Source: Fimbriimonas sp. (GTDB taxonomy: Bacteria > Armatimonadota > Fimbriimonadia > Fimbriimonadales > Fimbriimonadaceae). Taken from it: DNA of 43,622 bases. Each line of letters begins with the position of its first letter. Positions within the stretch are counted from its first letter, which is position 1. This document shows positions 33,926-42,194 of this stretch, one piece after another. Location: contig JARLGV010000038.1 in the NCBI GenBank assembly GCA_031292555.1, positions 1-43,622 on the forward strand, in the 5' to 3' direction. A model generated the notes under the pieces. It saw only the letters and a program-made list of their open reading frames with translations. It made no database searches and had not been told where the DNA came from. A program made the position numbers and the translations under genes.

Positions 33926-34357
33926 TCATTCAACTGTGTCAAATAGAGAAGGATCCCGAGTCAGCCATTCTCGGATCTCGACCGGCATCGTCACCGCCTT
34001 GCGACTGGTTCCGATCAGGACGTGCCAAGTGTGGCCAATCGTCGTCACCTTGCCGGTGGATGTATTTACGACCTCGTAGTCGAAGCGGATCGAGGCGCGG
34101 CGCAATTGGCTGACCCAGACTTTGACGACGACTAAGTCGTCGTAGAGCACCTCTCCCTTATATTCGACGTGGACTTCTACGACAGGAATCTTGTAGCCCA
34201 GATCCTCCATCTGTCTGTAGGTCCAACCTCGATCGCGGCACCAGGCGCCCCGGGCTTGTTCGAACCAATACAGATAATTCGCATAGTAGGCGTGCCCCAT
34301 CTGGTCGGTTTCGCCGTACCGGACGCGGATCCGCTCTTCTGTCACTACTGGAGTCAT
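33926..34357 (-). CDS. YbgC-like acyl-CoA thioesterase
   Basis: This 143-residue hot-dog-fold enzyme should hydrolyse acyl-CoA thioesters in the cytosol. The catalytic signature YGETDQMGHAYYANYLYWFEQAR spans ~14-36 (Asp18 acting as catalytic acid/base), and HVEYKGEVLYDDLVVV and GKVTTIGHTWHVLI are also typical of the YbgC/FadM group. YbgC genes often sit with tol-pal; no tol gene is here. The start is ATG 34357. It lies between the DUF4139-like gene and the 652-residue gene on the same strand, with tandem hairpins just upstream. Confidence 0.9.
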   Translation of the reverse strand: MTPVVTEERIRVRYGETDQMGHAYYANYLYWFEQARGAWCRDRGWTYRQMEDLGYKIPVVEVHVEYKGEVLYDDLVVVKVWVSQLRRASIRFDYEVVNTSTGKVTTIGHTWHVLIGTSRKAVTMPVEIREWLTRDPSLFDTVE

Positions 34358-34370
34358 TGATGCTTGATAC

Positions 34371-34427
34371 CCCAGCCGGCGGCTTGCGAGTCACCGGCTG
34401 GGCGTAGTCCGACGGAAGCCGGACTAC
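34371..34427 (-). other. Tandem perfect hairpins between two minus-strand genes
   Basis: GTAGTCCG (34404-34411) pairs with CGGACTAC (34420-34427), and CCCAGCCGG (34371-34379) pairs with CCGGCTGGG (34394-34402). Both stems are perfect (8 and 9 pairs). The first includes the stop codon of the DUF4139-like gene, and the second ends 13 bases before the thioesterase ATG. Neither is followed by a T-run. Confidence 0.55.
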
Positions 34428-35992
34428 TGCATCGATCGGACGTACAGGTTGTACTTGTACGTGATGGTCAGGACCTTGCCCGGCTCGATATCGGCGTTCC
34501 ACTCGAGCTTCATGCCCGGGTTCATCGATCGCAGGCCCTTGGTGGTCTTCACGACAGTCGGGTTTCCGGTCATCGCGACCATGTCGCCCGTGAGTTCCTT
34601 CTTGATCCGCAGGTGGACTTTGACGGCCTTGTAGTTGGCGATACGGAGATCTCCTTGGATCGTCACCAGATCGTAGAGGGGGTAGTTGCCAGGGTTCTTG
34701 ATCGCGCCGCGCTGACGATTCAGTTCCGACTCGCTCGCCTCGGCATGAACGTCCAGCGCCTTGGTGATTTTGACTTCGGCCATGGATGTCGCCGTCGTGT
34801 AGTGCATGGCGTCCTGTCCGAGAATCTGTCCATTCTTGAAGATGGTTGCCACCGCCGTCGTGAACGGCTCGCCGCTCGTGTTCTTGAACCTCAGAGAATG
34901 CCAAACGTCCACCGGTCCATCGGGAAGGCCTGTGTACTCGATATTGTTCACGGTGCCATCCGGCAGGTCCCAGGTGTAGATCTCCTCGAACGGCGCGGCA
35001 GCGCTAAAGAGAATCTGGTAAGTTCGGTCCCCCTTCTTCGCCGTGACATTGGGCAGCTTGTAGAAGAACAGGTCCTCCATCTGCCCGCCTAGAAGAAGCG
35101 AGTTGTTCATCGACTCGGCAAAATCCCCGTTCATGACCAACGAGTTCGTGGCCATCCGCGACTGGCCCTGCCCGCCGAAGCCGCTGGAGCGGCGATTGAT
35201 CGTGACCGCATTGGGATCGCCGATGCCCTCCAGCATCGAAGCGAATTCGTTCACCGTTCCTCCGTTGATCAACGGGTCGAGATAGGTGGAGAACGGTACG
35301 TTCGGAAATCCCGTCACGAAGCGCGCCTCGACGTTCTTCAGGTCCTCGATGTCGTCCATGACGGTGGCCTTGCCAATAATCGACAATTTCTTGGGATCCG
35401 AGATGTCGATCGCATAGGCGGGAGCCCACGTCAGGCCGCGCTCAAGCGAAATCATGTGGACGCTGCCGGGCTTTCCCGACACCTCGACCCGAAGCACCCG
35501 GTTCGTCTTGACAACATCGGTTTTGTAAAGGAGTTGACCCGATACGGAGGCCATGCTTGTCACTTGCGATTTGGACACCGCAAAGGTCGACGTGGCGGTC
35601 TGAAGAAGCAGAAAATCGCTTCCGGCCAACAACAGCTTCCCTTCCTGGATCTGACCGAGATTCTGATCGCCGCTTCTGATTCCAATGCGGACTTCGTGTC
35701 CCACGTTGGCATTCATGATCCCTTCGAGACTCGATAGATCGGTTTTCACGTTGGTCGAAACTTCGGTGACCCGGACGTCGTCGAGTTTGGTGCCATCGCT
35801 GGCGGTGAACCAAAGCGTCCCCATCGAACTTGAAGGGATCTTCTCGATCGTATAGGTTCCCGGAGCCGGAGCGTCAAATTCGCGGCTGACGACGGCAAAG
35901 CCGTTCTTGAAGAGCGATGCCGCCACGATATGCGGTTCAACCGCCTTGGTAGTGACGGATACAAGACAATGGGCTACTAAAAGCGTCAACAT
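34424..35992 (-). CDS. Secreted DUF4139-like protein
   Basis: The 522-residue protein has an N-terminal signal-like segment (MLTLLVAHCLVSV) and resembles DUF4139-domain (mucoidy inhibitor A-like) proteins. The start AASLFKNGFAVVSREF fits the family's opening strand. LERGLTWAPAYAIDISD (~183-199) and ATVMDDIEDLKNVEARFVTG (~210-229) match the family core, and the C-terminal strands end ITYKYNLYVRSMQ. A Gly/Ser-rich insertion near ~265-300 is low in complexity. The role is unknown; an outer-surface or periplasmic place is likely. It is divergent from the TspO-like gene and is the first gene of the run down to dapF. Confidence 0.8.
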   Translation of the reverse strand: MLTLLVAHCLVSVTTKAVEPHIVAASLFKNGFAVVSREFDAPAPGTYTIEKIPSSSMGTLWFTASDGTKLDDVRVTEVSTNVKTDLSSLEGIMNANVGHEVRIGIRSGDQNLGQIQEGKLLLAGSDFLLLQTATSTFAVSKSQVTSMASVSGQLLYKTDVVKTNRVLRVEVSGKPGSVHMISLERGLTWAPAYAIDISDPKKLSIIGKATVMDDIEDLKNVEARFVTGFPNVPFSTYLDPLINGGTVNEFASMLEGIGDPNAVTINRRSSGFGGQGQSRMATNSLVMNGDFAESMNNSLLLGGQMEDLFFYKLPNVTAKKGDRTYQILFSAAAPFEEIYTWDLPDGTVNNIEYTGLPDGPVDVWHSLRFKNTSGEPFTTAVATIFKNGQILGQDAMHYTTATSMAEVKITKALDVHAEASESELNRQRGAIKNPGNYPLYDLVTIQGDLRIANYKAVKVHLRIKKELTGDMVAMTGNPTVVKTTKGLRSMNPGMKLEWNADIEPGKVLTITYKYNLYVRSMQ

Positions 35993-36079
35993 AGTGTTCG
36001 AAACCTTCCAGGAATTCAGACCACCAGGCGCAAGAAGGGTTACGTAATAGAGTTATAGGAATCCACGCAACAGGGGATT

Positions 36080-36586
36080 ATGCGAATCAACGAAGACACG
36101 CCAAACGAAGGGAGCCTGCGCCCAACCATCCTGCTTTTGAGTTGGCTGACGTTTTGTTACGCGATCTGTTTTGTCGGCTACCAAGGCCGCATGCAGGGCT
36201 TGTGGTTCTGGTACGTCGCTCTGCGCCGCCCCGATTGGGACGTACCGACATGGCTTCTCACTCCCGCATGGACGATCCTGTTCGGCCTGATTGGCGCCAG
36301 CCTATGGAATCTCTTCCGAGAAGGCCCAAGCCGGCCAAGATTCGTCGCGATCCTCCTGCTGATCGTGCAGTTGATCCTGAGCGCCCTGGAGCCCTGGATC
36401 TATTTCGCCTGGCACCGCATGCCGGTTTCGCTGGCGATGAACACCGCCTCATGCCTCATTGTGCTGCTCGCTATGGTCTTCTCATTGAAGGCCAGGCCGC
36501 TATCGGCGAAGCTGATGATCCCCTATCTCGGATGGATCGTCTACGGATCGATCCTGGAGTTCGCTGTCATGCGACTGAACGCTTAG
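36080..36586 (+). CDS. TspO/MBR family membrane protein (divergent)
   Basis: The 168-residue protein has five predicted helices and the layout of TspO, a porphyrin- and cholesterol-binding regulator in the membrane. WYVALRRPDWDVPTWLLTPAWTILFG (~44-69) matches the WY..L..P.W.PP.W.F.P.WT signature, and MIPYLGWIVYGSILEFAVMRLN matches the last helix. The helix-3 motif NxxWSxLFF is changed to SALEPWIYFAW and the Asn of the last helix is Glu, so ligand binding may differ. AGGGG lies four bases before the ATG. It is divergent from the DUF4139-like gene and tail-to-tail with the LolA-like gene. Confidence 0.82.
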   Translation: MRINEDTPNEGSLRPTILLLSWLTFCYAICFVGYQGRMQGLWFWYVALRRPDWDVPTWLLTPAWTILFGLIGASLWNLFREGPSRPRFVAILLLIVQLILSALEPWIYFAWHRMPVSLAMNTASCLIVLLAMVFSLKARPLSAKLMIPYLGWIVYGSILEFAVMRLNA

Positions 36587-36610
36587 CCCTGGCCGAGAGC
36601 AGGTGCGCGG

Positions 36611-37600
36611 CTAGGTGCGGTGAACCGTGTCGACCCTGTACGGGATGACGAAGCTGTCCGGTGGGAACTTCTGGTTGGGCTGGAGGTTCCATTGGCAATC
36701 CCAGTCGAACATGGATCGGGTCTGCACCAGGCTGGTAAGGGCATTCATCGAAACCGGAAGGCCAAAGTCCTTGTCCACGACGACAATAACGTCGATGTGC
36801 AGTTTGTTGGGCGGCGTTATCCGAATCACGAGCCTCTGCTGATGGAACGTACGGCCTTTGTACTCGAAGGACCGCTCCTCGACCCGCATCGCGTTGTAGG
36901 ACCCGAGCTTCCGGACTTGATCAACGAGCTCGCTCAGAGGCTTCCCACCCGTGATGGCCGAAAACATGAACTGCGGCGACTGGTAGATCCAATCGGGAAG
37001 CGGGGCCGTTGACGGGATCTTGAGTTCGGATACCGGTTGCTTTGGAGTGAGCCCGTCGTCGCTTTGGGTTACGAACTGCGACCCGTCGGCGATTAGGATG
37101 TGCCGGGCAAGTCCCACGCTCTTCCCACCGATCACGGGGTACTGCAGCCGGAACGTCTTTGGCGCCTTGATGTCGACCTCGCACTGGGTGATGCCTCGCC
37201 CCTTGAGGTCGTGGAACGAGACGTTGGTCCGCGCCGACACGCCCTTCAGCGAGGCCATCTTCGCATCGGTCGCCCTCGCAAGCTCCTCGGGTTTGAGCGG
37301 CGACACGTTCCAACCTTCCGCAGCAGTCGGGGAATCCGGCGCTTTGGCGTGCTTGTTGGTCCCGGCGGGCGACTTGGTGGGTGCGCCTGGAGTCGTTTGA
37401 ACGCCTGAACTGACGGCCGGTGCGGGAGGAACCGTAGCGGACGTGCCAGACGAATCGGCAGGAGCGCTTGAGCCGGAAGAATCGGCTGCAGCGGATGACG
37501 CCGCATCCGGCTTGGCCGACCCGGCATCGGGATTGGGGCTGCTGCCGCACCCGTACAGGGCTAGACCGATGACACCAAGGAAATATGCGTACCGCTTCAC
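36611..37600 (-). CDS. LolA-like lipoprotein
   Basis: The 329-residue lipoprotein has a signal ending at a lipobox LYGC (Cys18). A long Ala/Ser/Pro/Thr-rich disordered linker (~20-95) leads to a LolA/LolB-like half-barrel (~100-329). The barrel shows ATDAKMASLKGVSARTNVSF, VDIKAPKTFRLQYP and DFGLPVSMNALTSL, as in outer-membrane lipoprotein-sorting or DUF1571-type proteins. It could carry a lipid or lipoprotein. I chose the GTG at 37600, which overlaps the TGA of the GH57 gene as GTGA. The open frame runs back to 38023, but that part is only a shadow of the GH57 gene. Confidence 0.8.
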   Translation of the reverse strand: MKRYAYFLGVIGLALYGCGSSPNPDAGSAKPDAASSAAADSSGSSAPADSSGTSATVPPAPAVSSGVQTTPGAPTKSPAGTNKHAKAPDSPTAAEGWNVSPLKPEELARATDAKMASLKGVSARTNVSFHDLKGRGITQCEVDIKAPKTFRLQYPVIGGKSVGLARHILIADGSQFVTQSDDGLTPKQPVSELKIPSTAPLPDWIYQSPQFMFSAITGGKPLSELVDQVRKLGSYNAMRVEERSFEYKGRTFHQQRLVIRITPPNKLHIDVIVVVDKDFGLPVSMNALTSLVQTRSMFDWDCQWNLQPNQKFPPDSFVIPYRVDTVHRT

Positions 37601-39285
37601 GGGCAGTAGTGTACATGCTCGCCATGCGCCAAGGGATCGACCGCCCAGTACCGGCAATCCAGATCGTCGAATACGCCGTCTTGACGCCGGAATTCCTGAA
37701 TGATTCGATCGATTTCGTCTGGAGGGATCGACCCGTCGTTTGCTCGCTCCGCCAAGTCGGCTATCCGGTTGAATCGGTCCAAATGATCCCGGAATCGGCG
37801 CTCGGCATAGTCTGCCGAAGTCGCGGAGGCGATGAGGAACGGCCAGTCGCTGCTCTCGGCCAATATCAGTTCCCGGGCGGCCAAGGCGACGATGGCGCGG
37901 GCATGACTGGCGGCAAATTCGGTTGCCATCCGACCCAACCGCCTCTCGGCCGGGTAGAGCGATTCCCAAACCCATCGGTTCGAGTCGTTCAGCCAGACAT
38001 CGTGTCGTCCCCCCTCGCCCCAAGAGCCCTCTGGAAGGGCGATATCGACGGTCGGCGGAACGGCACGCAACGATTCCGAGCCAGTTACCGGCACGACCTC
38101 GCGGTCACGGTGCATGAGTCGGGCGAACTCGAGCAGAAACTGAGGCCCCTCCGACCACCAATGACCGAATAACTCGGTGTCGTACATTGCGACGACGGCG
38201 CCGTCCTTCCCGGTCATATCGCGATACCGAGTCAGGGTTTGTCTGACCGTCGTAAGCAGGTCGGCGGCATGGGCGCCGATACGCTCGAAGGCCGCAAACG
38301 GATCGTAAGGCAACTTCCGGGCGATGTCGTCCCGTGTTTCGGAGACCCGCCAGTACCGAAGCTGCCCCGGATACTGCCGTTTGTGAAATTCCAGGTAGTT
38401 GGGATCGCCCGGGTAGCCGATTTCCGCCGACCACACTTTGGCCGCCGTTTCCGGATCTCGGACGAAGACGGCAAGTCCGCCATCGACTCGGTAGCTCTCA
38501 TAGGCGTTCCCAATGGCTGTGTGATATTCACCGTCACGGCTCAATCCCGCCAGCGGGGCGAAGCGCCGGCCTGAAGACCCCGAGGGCTCGCTCCCGCACA
38601 CGAGCGACGAATCGACGAAGAAATAGGTCAGACCAGCAGGTGCCAGGAGTTGGCCGGTGCTTCTTCTCCGCCAGGGCTTTGAGCCGGCCTCGACGGGTGA
38701 ACTCCAGTCGCAGGAGGGCCGGTATCCGCATTCGGGAATCCAGAAGCCTCTCGGTTCGACGCCGAACCGCTTGCGGTAGGTTTGCACACCGACCCAGATT
38801 TGCGCCTCGCAAGACTCGTCGGTTCCAAGCAAAGGAAGGTAGCCGTGAGTGGCCGCTCCGCCGAGGATCTCGATGGCGCCGATCTCCTGAAAGTGCTTGA
38901 AACCGCCGACGATCGACCGGTTCCACCGGCTGCGAAAGCGATCGAGAACCCTCTCGTAGGAACACTTCCATCGATAGGCCAATCCGGCAAGCCAGACGTC
39001 GCCTTCCCGCTCAAACCGATCCCGATCGTCGACCGCAGAGTCGATCTTCGCGAGACAATAGGCCTCGAATCCGTCATGGAACGACGGCGACTCCAACTGC
39101 TCAAGGAGAATGGGAGTGAAACCGATGGTCCAGCAAGGCCGAATCTGTTCCATGGATAGCCGATCGAGGACTTCGAGAATCGGCAGGTAGCTCTCGGCCG
39201 CCGCCTCGTTCAGCCAATCCTGGCCTTGGTCGAGGACGTACGGCATGTGCGTGTGCAAGCACAGGAGAAAACGTCCAAGCGGCAT
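37597..39285 (-). CDS. GH57 family glycoside hydrolase, probably 1,4-alpha-glucan branching enzyme
   Basis: The enzyme should cut and rejoin alpha-1,4-glucan chains to make alpha-1,6 branches in glycogen, as in the Thermus GH57 branching enzymes. The 562 residues fit. The N-terminal LCLHTHMPYV (His11, His13), EAAAESYLPIL, WIPECGYRPS with Glu185 (nucleophile) and MYDTELFGHWWSEG with Asp369 (acid/base) are all in place. A helical C-terminal domain follows. No glgA, glgC or glgP lies in the window. Some family members are hydrolases rather than branching enzymes, so activity is probable, not proven. The gene follows tgt by 35 bases and overlaps the LolA-like gene by four. Confidence 0.9.
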   Translation of the reverse strand: MPLGRFLLCLHTHMPYVLDQGQDWLNEAAAESYLPILEVLDRLSMEQIRPCWTIGFTPILLEQLESPSFHDGFEAYCLAKIDSAVDDRDRFEREGDVWLAGLAYRWKCSYERVLDRFRSRWNRSIVGGFKHFQEIGAIEILGGAATHGYLPLLGTDESCEAQIWVGVQTYRKRFGVEPRGFWIPECGYRPSCDWSSPVEAGSKPWRRRSTGQLLAPAGLTYFFVDSSLVCGSEPSGSSGRRFAPLAGLSRDGEYHTAIGNAYESYRVDGGLAVFVRDPETAAKVWSAEIGYPGDPNYLEFHKRQYPGQLRYWRVSETRDDIARKLPYDPFAAFERIGAHAADLLTTVRQTLTRYRDMTGKDGAVVAMYDTELFGHWWSEGPQFLLEFARLMHRDREVVPVTGSESLRAVPPTVDIALPEGSWGEGGRHDVWLNDSNRWVWESLYPAERRLGRMATEFAASHARAIVALAARELILAESSDWPFLIASATSADYAERRFRDHLDRFNRIADLAERANDGSIPPDEIDRIIQEFRRQDGVFDDLDCRYWAVDPLAHGEHVHYCP

Positions 39286-39320
39286 GGCGCTAGTTTATCG
39301 ACAGCGGCCTGCCGGAAGAT

Positions 39321-40421
39321 CTAGGTATCGCGATATCGGTGGAGCAAATCTGGCCAGGACCCTTCCTCGATCGCCTGGCGGATCTCGCGCATCAGTCGCG
39401 CGTAGAAGTTGAGGTTATGGAGGGTCGCCAATCGGGCGCCAAGCGGTTCGCCCGCCTTGAACAGGTGGCGAACGTAAGCGGCCGAGTAGCGCTCGGTCTC
39501 CGGAAACACCGACCCCTCGTCGAACGGCCCCTGATGGTCATGCCACCGCTTTCCAAGAGCGTTTACCCGCCCAAACAGGGTGTACAGCGCATGGTGCCGC
39601 GCCATTCGGGTCGGGAGAACGCAGTCGAACATATCGATTCCGTGCGACACCGCATGAAGGATGTCTTTGGGGTGCCCAACGCCCATTAGGTAGCGCGGAC
39701 GATCCGTTGGAAGGAGCTTTGCCGCGTATGCCACTACCGGATACTGCATCTCGGTCGGTTCGCCGACGCTGACGCCTCCAATCGCAAAGCCCTCGAACGG
39801 CAAGGATGAGATATATGCGGCCGATTCGGCCCGCAGGTCCTCATGGACTCCGCCCTGAACGATGCCGAACACCGCCTGATTTTCGCGTCTGGCGCTAAGG
39901 TTGCGTGGCGCCCATAGGTGGGTCCGACGCATCGCCTCGGCCGCTTCGTCGCGTGAGCAAGGGTAGGGCGGACACACGTCAAGGGCCATGCTGATATCGA
40001 CGCCAAGTTCGCCCTGAATCTCGATCGACCGCTCCGGCGACAGGAACTGGACCGAGCCGTCCAGGTGAGACTTGAATTTCACGCCCGAATCGTCGAGCGT
40101 GCGCGAGTCCGACAGGCTCATGACCTGATAGCCTCCGCTATCCGTGAGGATCGTTCCCTTCCAGGACATGAACCGGTGCAGCCCGCCGAAACTCTCGATC
40201 AGCTTCGAACCGGGCCGAAGTGACAGATGGTACGTATTCGAAAGCACCTGCTCGTAGCCCATCGCCTCAAGGTCTTCCGAACCGACCGTCTTGACCGACG
40301 CCTGGGTGCCGACTGGCATAAAGAACGGCGTTTCAACCGTTCCGTGGGGGGTGTGGAGTCGACCTCGTCGTGCCCCGGTATGCGGGCAGGTCGCCAGATG
40401 CTCGAATCGGATACTGCCCAT
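39321..40421 (-). CDS. tgt: tRNA-guanine transglycosylase lacking the zinc cysteines
   Basis: Tgt exchanges guanine-34 of certain tRNAs for preQ1 on the path to queuosine. The 366-residue protein keeps the catalytic residues: Asp94 in TDSGGYQVMSL, Asp148 in ALDVCPPYP, GGVSVGE (215-221) for base recognition and the nucleophile Asp266 in FDCVLPTR. The C-terminal zinc site is gone: where E. coli Tgt has CxCxxC, this protein has SVFPET (304-309), with only the later His335 (TLHNLNFY) left. The spacing is unchanged, so this is not a frameshift. No queA, queG or preQ1 gene is nearby. It lies between the acetyltransferase and GH57 genes with 35-base gaps on each side. Confidence 0.93.
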   Translation of the reverse strand: MGSIRFEHLATCPHTGARRGRLHTPHGTVETPFFMPVGTQASVKTVGSEDLEAMGYEQVLSNTYHLSLRPGSKLIESFGGLHRFMSWKGTILTDSGGYQVMSLSDSRTLDDSGVKFKSHLDGSVQFLSPERSIEIQGELGVDISMALDVCPPYPCSRDEAAEAMRRTHLWAPRNLSARRENQAVFGIVQGGVHEDLRAESAAYISSLPFEGFAIGGVSVGEPTEMQYPVVAYAAKLLPTDRPRYLMGVGHPKDILHAVSHGIDMFDCVLPTRMARHHALYTLFGRVNALGKRWHDHQGPFDEGSVFPETERYSAAYVRHLFKAGEPLGARLATLHNLNFYARLMREIRQAIEEGSWPDLLHRYRDT

Positions 40422-40456
40422 GGCCTAGCATGGTACCGCCCGCCGGATGTACCGGA

Positions 40457-41008
40457 TCAGCCTTCCCAGTCCGGATTGTGGAGGGCTGACAGGATGTGGT
40501 CCTGCCACTGACCGTTGATCAGAAGGTAGTCGCGCGCATACCCTTCCACCTGAAACCCCAGCGAACGCAGAAGCCGTCCGCTACGTTGGTTGTGAGGCAT
40601 ATAGTTGGCAGTGATGCGATGGACGTTGCGAACCTTGAACACGTAGTCGATGATGGGGACGAGCGCCTCTTTCATGTAGCCCTGTCCCTGCATCGTTTGA
40701 GAAAGGGTGTAGCCGAGGATGCAGGAATGACTGGGGCTCTGCGTGATCGAGGTCACGTTGGCGACCCCGATCATCACGAGGTCCTTGAAGAGGCAAAAAC
40801 GCATCGAGCGGCCCACGGCAAACTCCTGCCTTATAATGGGAATTGACCGCTCCCAGTCGTGCTCGCTAAACATATCTTCGCTGAACCGGGGCGACAAAGG
40901 CTGAAGGAAATCCCGATTCTCGCGGTAGTAGCGGGCATAGTGAACGCCGTCTCCCATCTGAGGGGTTCGAACGATCATCCTGGCGGTTTTGAATGACACA
41001 CCCTGCAT
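40457..41008 (-). CDS. GNAT acetyltransferase, RimJ/RimL-like
   Basis: The 183-residue enzyme should transfer an acetyl group from acetyl-CoA to an alpha-amino group, possibly the N-terminus of a ribosomal protein as RimJ does. It begins FKTARMIVRTPQMGDG (~6-21), has the beta-bulge strand CILGYTLSQTMQGQGYMKEAL with the acetyl-CoA loop QGQGYM (~107-112), and continues NVHRITANYMPHNQRSGRLLRSLGF, classical for the RimJ/L branch. It is the first gene of the minus-strand run with tgt and GH57 and is divergent from serC across about 90 bases. The substrate is unproven. Confidence 0.88.
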   Translation of the reverse strand: MQGVSFKTARMIVRTPQMGDGVHYARYYRENRDFLQPLSPRFSEDMFSEHDWERSIPIIRQEFAVGRSMRFCLFKDLVMIGVANVTSITQSPSHSCILGYTLSQTMQGQGYMKEALVPIIDYVFKVRNVHRITANYMPHNQRSGRLLRSLGFQVEGYARDYLLINGQWQDHILSALHNPDWEG

Positions 41009-41099
41009 AGCGACTCGTGCAAATGCGGTAACGGCTGCAAGCTCATTATATGCTCTGAATGCGGTCTCGCCGCACTCGGCAAAAGGTAAAACTCAGGGT

Positions 41100-42194
41100 A
41101 TGAATCAGCCTTACGATCGCGTCTACAACTTCTCGGCTGGTCCTTGCACTTTGCCCGTCGAAGTGCTCGAAGAAGCCCGAGAGGATCTGCTCAATTACAA
41201 AGGCATGGGAATGAGCGTGATGGAAATGAGTCACCGCTCGAAACCGTTCGAGGCGATTCTTGCGCAAGCGGAAGCAGACCTCAAGAAGCTCCTCAAAGTG
41301 CCTGACAACTACAAGATCCTGTTCCTTCAGGGCGGCGCAACCATGCAGTTCAGCATGATCCCGCTGTGCTTCCTCGGGGAGGGGAAGAGCGCCGACTACA
41401 TGGTGACAGGAGCCTGGGGAGAGAAAGCCTTCGAGGCAGCAGCGTTGGTCGGGAATGCCAATCTGGCTTACAGCGGCAAAGCGGCCAACTACAACGACAT
41501 TCCGAAATTCGACTCGATCAAGCTCAACTCGGACGCGGCATACGTCCACTTCACAAGCAACGAGACGATCCATGGCGTTCAGTTCCACGAGGATCCGACC
41601 GTCGCGGCGCCGCTAATTTGCGACATGTCCTCGGACATCATCTCACGCCCAGTGGACGTGTCCAAGTACGCCCTGATCTATGCGGGCGCCCAGAAGAATA
41701 TGGGGCCGGCCGGCGTGACGGTCGTGATCATTCGGGACGACCTTCTGGAGAGGATTCCAGCCAAAATGCACCCGATTCTGGACTACAAGCTGCATGCGAA
41801 GAACACGTCGATGTACAACACGCCGCCCTGCTGGAGCATCTACATGTGCGGGCTGGTCTATAAGTACATCCTCCACCACGGCGGCGTCGCCGGCGCTCAC
41901 GAGCGCAACCTCTGGAAGTCCAAAGTGATCTATCAGACGATCGACGGGACCCACGGATTCTTCAAGGGCCACGCCGAGCACCATGCCCGCAGCACGATGA
42001 ACGTCACCTTCACGCTGCCCAACGACGAACTCACGACCGAGTTCGTGAAGGAGGCCGAGGCACTCAAGCTGGACGGGCTGAAGGGCCATCGTTCGGTCGG
42101 CGGAATTCGAGCGAGCATCTACAACGCGTTCCCGCTCGAAGGTTGCCAGGCGCTGGCGAAATTCATGTGGGAGTTTGCGACCAAGCATGCCTGA
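41100..42194 (+). CDS. serC: Phosphoserine aminotransferase
   Basis: SerC makes phosphoserine from phosphohydroxypyruvate and glutamate with PLP, the second step of serine synthesis, and can also act in B6 synthesis. The 364-residue length is usual. Visible features are NFSAGPCTLP (10-19), GMGMSVMEMSHRSKPF (35-50), the phosphate-binding QGGATMQF (~78-85) and the PLP lysine Lys199 in YAGAQKNMGPAG. ATG 41100 fits the family start (MNQPYDRVYNFSAGP); the open frame extends upstream to 40989 but adds unrelated residues. It overlaps the next gene by eight bases. No serA or serB is in the window. Confidence 0.95.
   Translation: MNQPYDRVYNFSAGPCTLPVEVLEEAREDLLNYKGMGMSVMEMSHRSKPFEAILAQAEADLKKLLKVPDNYKILFLQGGATMQFSMIPLCFLGEGKSADYMVTGAWGEKAFEAAALVGNANLAYSGKAANYNDIPKFDSIKLNSDAAYVHFTSNETIHGVQFHEDPTVAAPLICDMSSDIISRPVDVSKYALIYAGAQKNMGPAGVTVVIIRDDLLERIPAKMHPILDYKLHAKNTSMYNTPPCWSIYMCGLVYKYILHHGGVAGAHERNLWKSKVIYQTIDGTHGFFKGHAEHHARSTMNVTFTLPNDELTTEFVKEAEALKLDGLKGHRSVGGIRASIYNAFPLEGCQALAKFMWEFATKHA

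Noticed and set aside
37601-38023. N-terminal extension of the LolA-like protein by ~140 residues
   Set aside because: The extension overlaps the GH57 gene out of frame, and the lipoprotein signal begins at the GTG at 37600.
39470-39530. A frameshift as the reason for the missing zinc cysteines in tgt
   Set aside because: The alignment to standard Tgt keeps identical length and resumes at YS.AYxRHL directly after the block, so substitution, not an indel, explains the change.
40989-41099. N-terminal extension of serC
   Set aside because: The extra 37 residues are unlike any SerC start; the family N-terminus begins at the ATG at 41100.
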